Assembly (NCBI GenBank): GCA_025997795.1
Contig: BNVB01000091.1
Span: 1-7,926, forward strand
Length of the DNA stretch: 7,926 nt
Reading direction: 5' to 3'
DNA from: Spirochaetia bacterium
GTDB taxonomy: Bacteria > Spirochaetota > Spirochaetia > Treponematales > Breznakiellaceae
A model generated the notes under the pieces. The model saw only the letters and a program-made list of their open reading frames with translations. It searched no databases and was not told where the DNA came from. Within the stretch, counting starts at the first letter, position 1, and the number at the start of each line of letters is the position of its first letter. The position numbers and the translations under genes are program-made. Of this stretch, positions 6,586-7,926 are shown piece by piece.

Positions 6586-6742
6586 GGGTTCCTCTTTAGA
6601 GGAACCCGGGGTTCTGGCTTTAGAGGACAGCCGGGGTTCCTGTGGAAACCGGGGTTCTGGCTTTAGCGGACAGCCGGGGTTCCACTTTAGTGGAAACCAG
6701 GGTTCCGCTTTAGAGGAAAAGGGTTCCACTTTAGTGGAACCC
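6586..6742. repeat. Tandem array of seven short hairpins (GGGTTCC-N-C-TTTA-G-N-GGAACCC type)
   Basis: Units begin with GGGTTC at 6586, 6609, 6634, 6652, 6677, 6700 and 6721, with spacings of 23, 25, 18, 25, 23 and 21 bases. A partial GGGTTC lies at 6752. Unit 1 (GGGTTCCTC and GAGGAACCC around TTTA) and unit 7 (GGGTTCCAC and GTGGAACCC around TTTA) are perfect 9-bp stems. Their differing base pair is compensated on both arms. Unit 5 is nearly perfect. Units 2, 4 and 6 keep CTTTAG but have imperfect stems, and unit 3 has lost the TTTA loop. The array starts about 70 bases upstream of the lipoprotein ATG and extends away from it. Short reading frames on both strands are by-products of the repeat. 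Confidence 0.88.
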
Positions 6743-6799
6743 AGAGATCTTGGGTTCATGGGCAAGTTCAGCGGGAAAAGAATTTTTGTTAAAGGGTTA

Positions 6800-6830
<31 letters not shown>

Positions 6831-7025
6831 CAATTTTCGTGCCAAGTTACGGGCTTTCTCATAAATTTAATGCTAATTCATGAAAAAAGATATGTCAAGG
6901 GTTTTTCCTTGCTTGGAGGGCGAATTCGTGTTATTTTGTTAGAAAATGTGCCTACACGGGGAAATAATGCAAATTCCAAGGACGGCCAAGGCCTCTTCCC
7001 TCCGTTGGGGAAATTTGCTCCTTTT

Positions 7026-7058
7026 TATTCGCCGGGGGGGAGGGGGGGGGGGCGAATA
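7026..7058. repeat. G7-A-G11 tract enclosed by inverted TATTCGCC/GGCGAATA
   Basis: Seven G (7034-7040), one A and eleven G (7042-7052) form an almost pure 19-base purine run. TATTCGCC (7026-7033) and GGCGAATA (7051-7058) are perfect 8-base inverted arms around it, the right arm running into the end of the MITE-like element. The run can form a G-quadruplex and is prone to length change; sequencing error in the G count is also possible. Confidence 0.85.
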
Positions 7059-7273
7059 CCCCGTCCTTCAGGCTAAACTTGACCCACAAAACCAAAAATG
7101 AAGAAGAAAAACCGCGAAGGCGCCGAAGGCGACCAAGGAAGATGATGGACCTACCCCGAAGGTCTTCTCTTCTCCTTTGCGCGCCTTCGGCGCCATTGCG
7201 GTTAAAAAAATCTTAATCCCTAATTTACTATATGCTGATTTATGGGTCAAGTTTAGCCTGAAGGACGGGGTAT
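7056..7273. mobile_element. MITE-like element with perfect 31-bp terminal inverted repeats
   Basis: The 31 bases at 7056-7086 (starting ATACCCCGTCCTTC, ending AACTTGACCCA) are the exact reverse complement of 7243-7273. The intervening 156 bases hold no gene. They contain a second, imperfect inverted repeat. Both outer ends carry TA (7057-7058 and 7271-7272) next to CCCC/GGGG. This would fit an element of 212 bp (7059-7270) inserted at TA with TA duplication, as in IS630/Tc1-mariner-derived MITEs. Because TA is self-complementary, the duplication cannot be told apart from the repeat itself. No transposase is present, so it would depend on one elsewhere. A large structural hairpin unrelated to transposition is the alternative. 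Confidence 0.6.
7110..7203. repeat. Inner imperfect inverted repeat (22-base arms, CGAAGG-rich) within the MITE-like element
   Basis: AACCGCGAAGGCGCCGAAGG (first 20 bases of the arm at 7110-7131) faces its near reverse complement at 7182-7203, with two mismatches over 22 bases. The arms carry CGAAGG motifs, which recur at 7158-7163 in the spacer. Together with the terminal repeats, the element can fold into nested stems. Confidence 0.7.
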
Positions 7274-7362
7274 CTGGATGGTTAAGCCTTCTGTACCGGC
7301 TTTTCCACCGGCGACTTTCCGAATGGGCAGGAAAAGGGTTATATTTAAGATAGGAGCGAAAT

Positions 7363-7926
7363 ATGGCATCAACGGAAGCAATAGGCGCAGGGTTGACTTT
7401 TGAGAAGGTCTGGGCAGCTTTAATGGAAAACAGAGAGCAGATAAAAGCAACCGACAGGCAAATGGAAGAGACCGCCCGGCGGATGGAACAGACTGCCCGG
7501 CAGATGGAAGAGACCGACAGGCAGATGAAGGAAACCGACAGGCAGATGAAGGAAACCGACAGGCAGATGAAGGAAACCGACAGGCGGGTTGGAGCGCTTA
7601 CCAACCGTTTCGGCGAAATGGTTGAATACATGATCGTGCCAAACCTCGTAACAAAGTTTAATGAATTGGGCTTTGAATTTGAAAAAACTCACCGTGATAC
7701 GGTAATCAAAGATCCAAAACATGATATTTTCACCGAGGTTGACGCTTTTCTGGAAAACGGCGATAAGGTAATGATCGTTGAAACCAAGACCAAGCCCAAT
7801 ATTGACGATATTAACGACCATATTGAGCGCATGGAAAAACTGCGCAGATATGCGGATTTACATGATGATAAACGGAAATATTTGGGTGCTATTGCCGGTG
7901 TAGTCTTTGGCGATAGTGAGAAAACG
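7363..7926 (+). CDS. PD-(D/E)XK nuclease-like protein with heptad-repeat coiled coil (DUF3782-like), 3' truncated by window
   Basis: The frame opens at ATG 7363 and is still open at the window end (188 codons seen). AGGAG lies six bases upstream of the ATG. The first 28 residues (MASTEAIGAGLTFEKVWAAL and onward) lead into a coiled coil of seven-residue repeats (TDRQMKE type, about 30-75). Then comes a conserved block, RFGEMVEYMIVPNLVTKFNELGFEF (82-106). The presumed active site follows: D in EVDAFLENGD (D127) and E-x-K in MIVETKTK (E140, K142). This is the D...ExK layout of the PD-(D/E)XK fold. The downstream DDINDHIERMEKLRRYADLH block is also typical of this family, which is abundant in termite-gut treponemes and cyanobacteria and whose function is not known. 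The protein lacks a signal peptide and is probably cytoplasmic. It sits 90 bases from a MITE-like element. No strong promoter is seen. Confidence 0.85.
   Translation, partial: MASTEAIGAGLTFEKVWAALMENREQIKATDRQMEETARRMEQTARQMEETDRQMKETDRQMKETDRQMKETDRRVGALTNRFGEMVEYMIVPNLVTKFNELGFEFEKTHRDTVIKDPKHDIFTEVDAFLENGDKVMIVETKTKPNIDDINDHIERMEKLRRYADLHDDKRKYLGAIAGVVFGDSEKT
7450..7587 (+). repeat. 21-bp tandem repeats (six units plus a partial) in the nuclease-like gene
   Basis: Units start at 7450, 7471, 7492, 7513, 7534 and 7555, with a 12-base partial at 7576. The last three full units are identical (ACCGACAGGCAGATGAAGG plus AA). The earlier ones differ by a few bases (CAA, CCC or GAG variants). Each unit encodes one heptad, T-D/A-R-Q/R-M-E/K-E/Q, so unit number sets coiled-coil length without affecting frame. 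Confidence 0.95.

Noticed and set aside
6586..6742. CRISPR array
   Set aside because: Units are adjacent palindromes without unique spacers of regular length, and no cas genes are present.
7340..7345. TATATT as -10 box for the nuclease-like gene
   Set aside because: No acceptable -35 box lies at 16-18 bases, and the start point would fall within the ribosome binding site.
7068..7631. 187-codon - strand frame with SVSFICL repeats
   Set aside because: It is the antisense reading of the heptad repeats and of the MITE-like end; the + strand frame carries the conserved motifs.

Overview
The window looks like chromosomal DNA from a Treponema-type spirochaete, probably of the higher-GC, termite-gut kind. 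This is inferred from three things: a V/A-type (not F-type) ATPase gene set, a small lipoprotein with an Lcl_C/DUF1566 domain, and a PD-(D/E)XK (DUF3782-like) gene with heptad repeats. I could run no database search, so the species is not established.

Positions 1-1480 (+ strand) hold the 3' end of a type IIA topoisomerase A subunit, most like ParC. An overlapping gene for a single-pass membrane coiled-coil protein follows, and a strong hairpin closes the unit. Positions 1500-5812 (- strand) are one tightly packed operon, read right to left: a good sigma-70-like promoter, secG, a PTS EIIA (PtsN-like) gene, a short coiled-coil V-ATPase stalk subunit, the V-ATPase C (AC39/d-type) subunit and the V-ATPase I (a-type) subunit. 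Junctions are -4 to +15 bases, which suggests translational coupling. The operon meets the + strand unit head-on after atpI. The proteolipid K and subunits E, A, B and D are not in the window.

Positions 5820-7362 are different: an accessory, repeat-rich stretch with one clear gene. That gene (- strand, 5936-6517) encodes a secreted lipoprotein whose C-terminal domain has the layout of known hypervariable C-type-lectin-like targets. It lies between palindromes: two hairpins downstream and a tandem array of seven short hairpins upstream. Beyond these are a (GA)13 microsatellite, a G7-A-G11 tract, and a MITE-like element of about 212-218 bp with perfect 31-bp terminal inverted repeats and possible TA target duplications. 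None of these carries a convincing gene.

Positions 7363-7926 (+ strand) are the 5' part of a PD-(D/E)XK nuclease-like gene. It is open at the window edge and carries six 21-bp (seven-residue) tandem repeats in a coiled-coil region.

The left 5.8 kb is housekeeping sequence. The right 2.1 kb is where unusual biology is most likely. The best lead is that the lipoprotein could be a diversified (diversity-generating-retroelement-type) target, but no template repeat or reverse transcriptase is visible here, so this remains a hypothesis.
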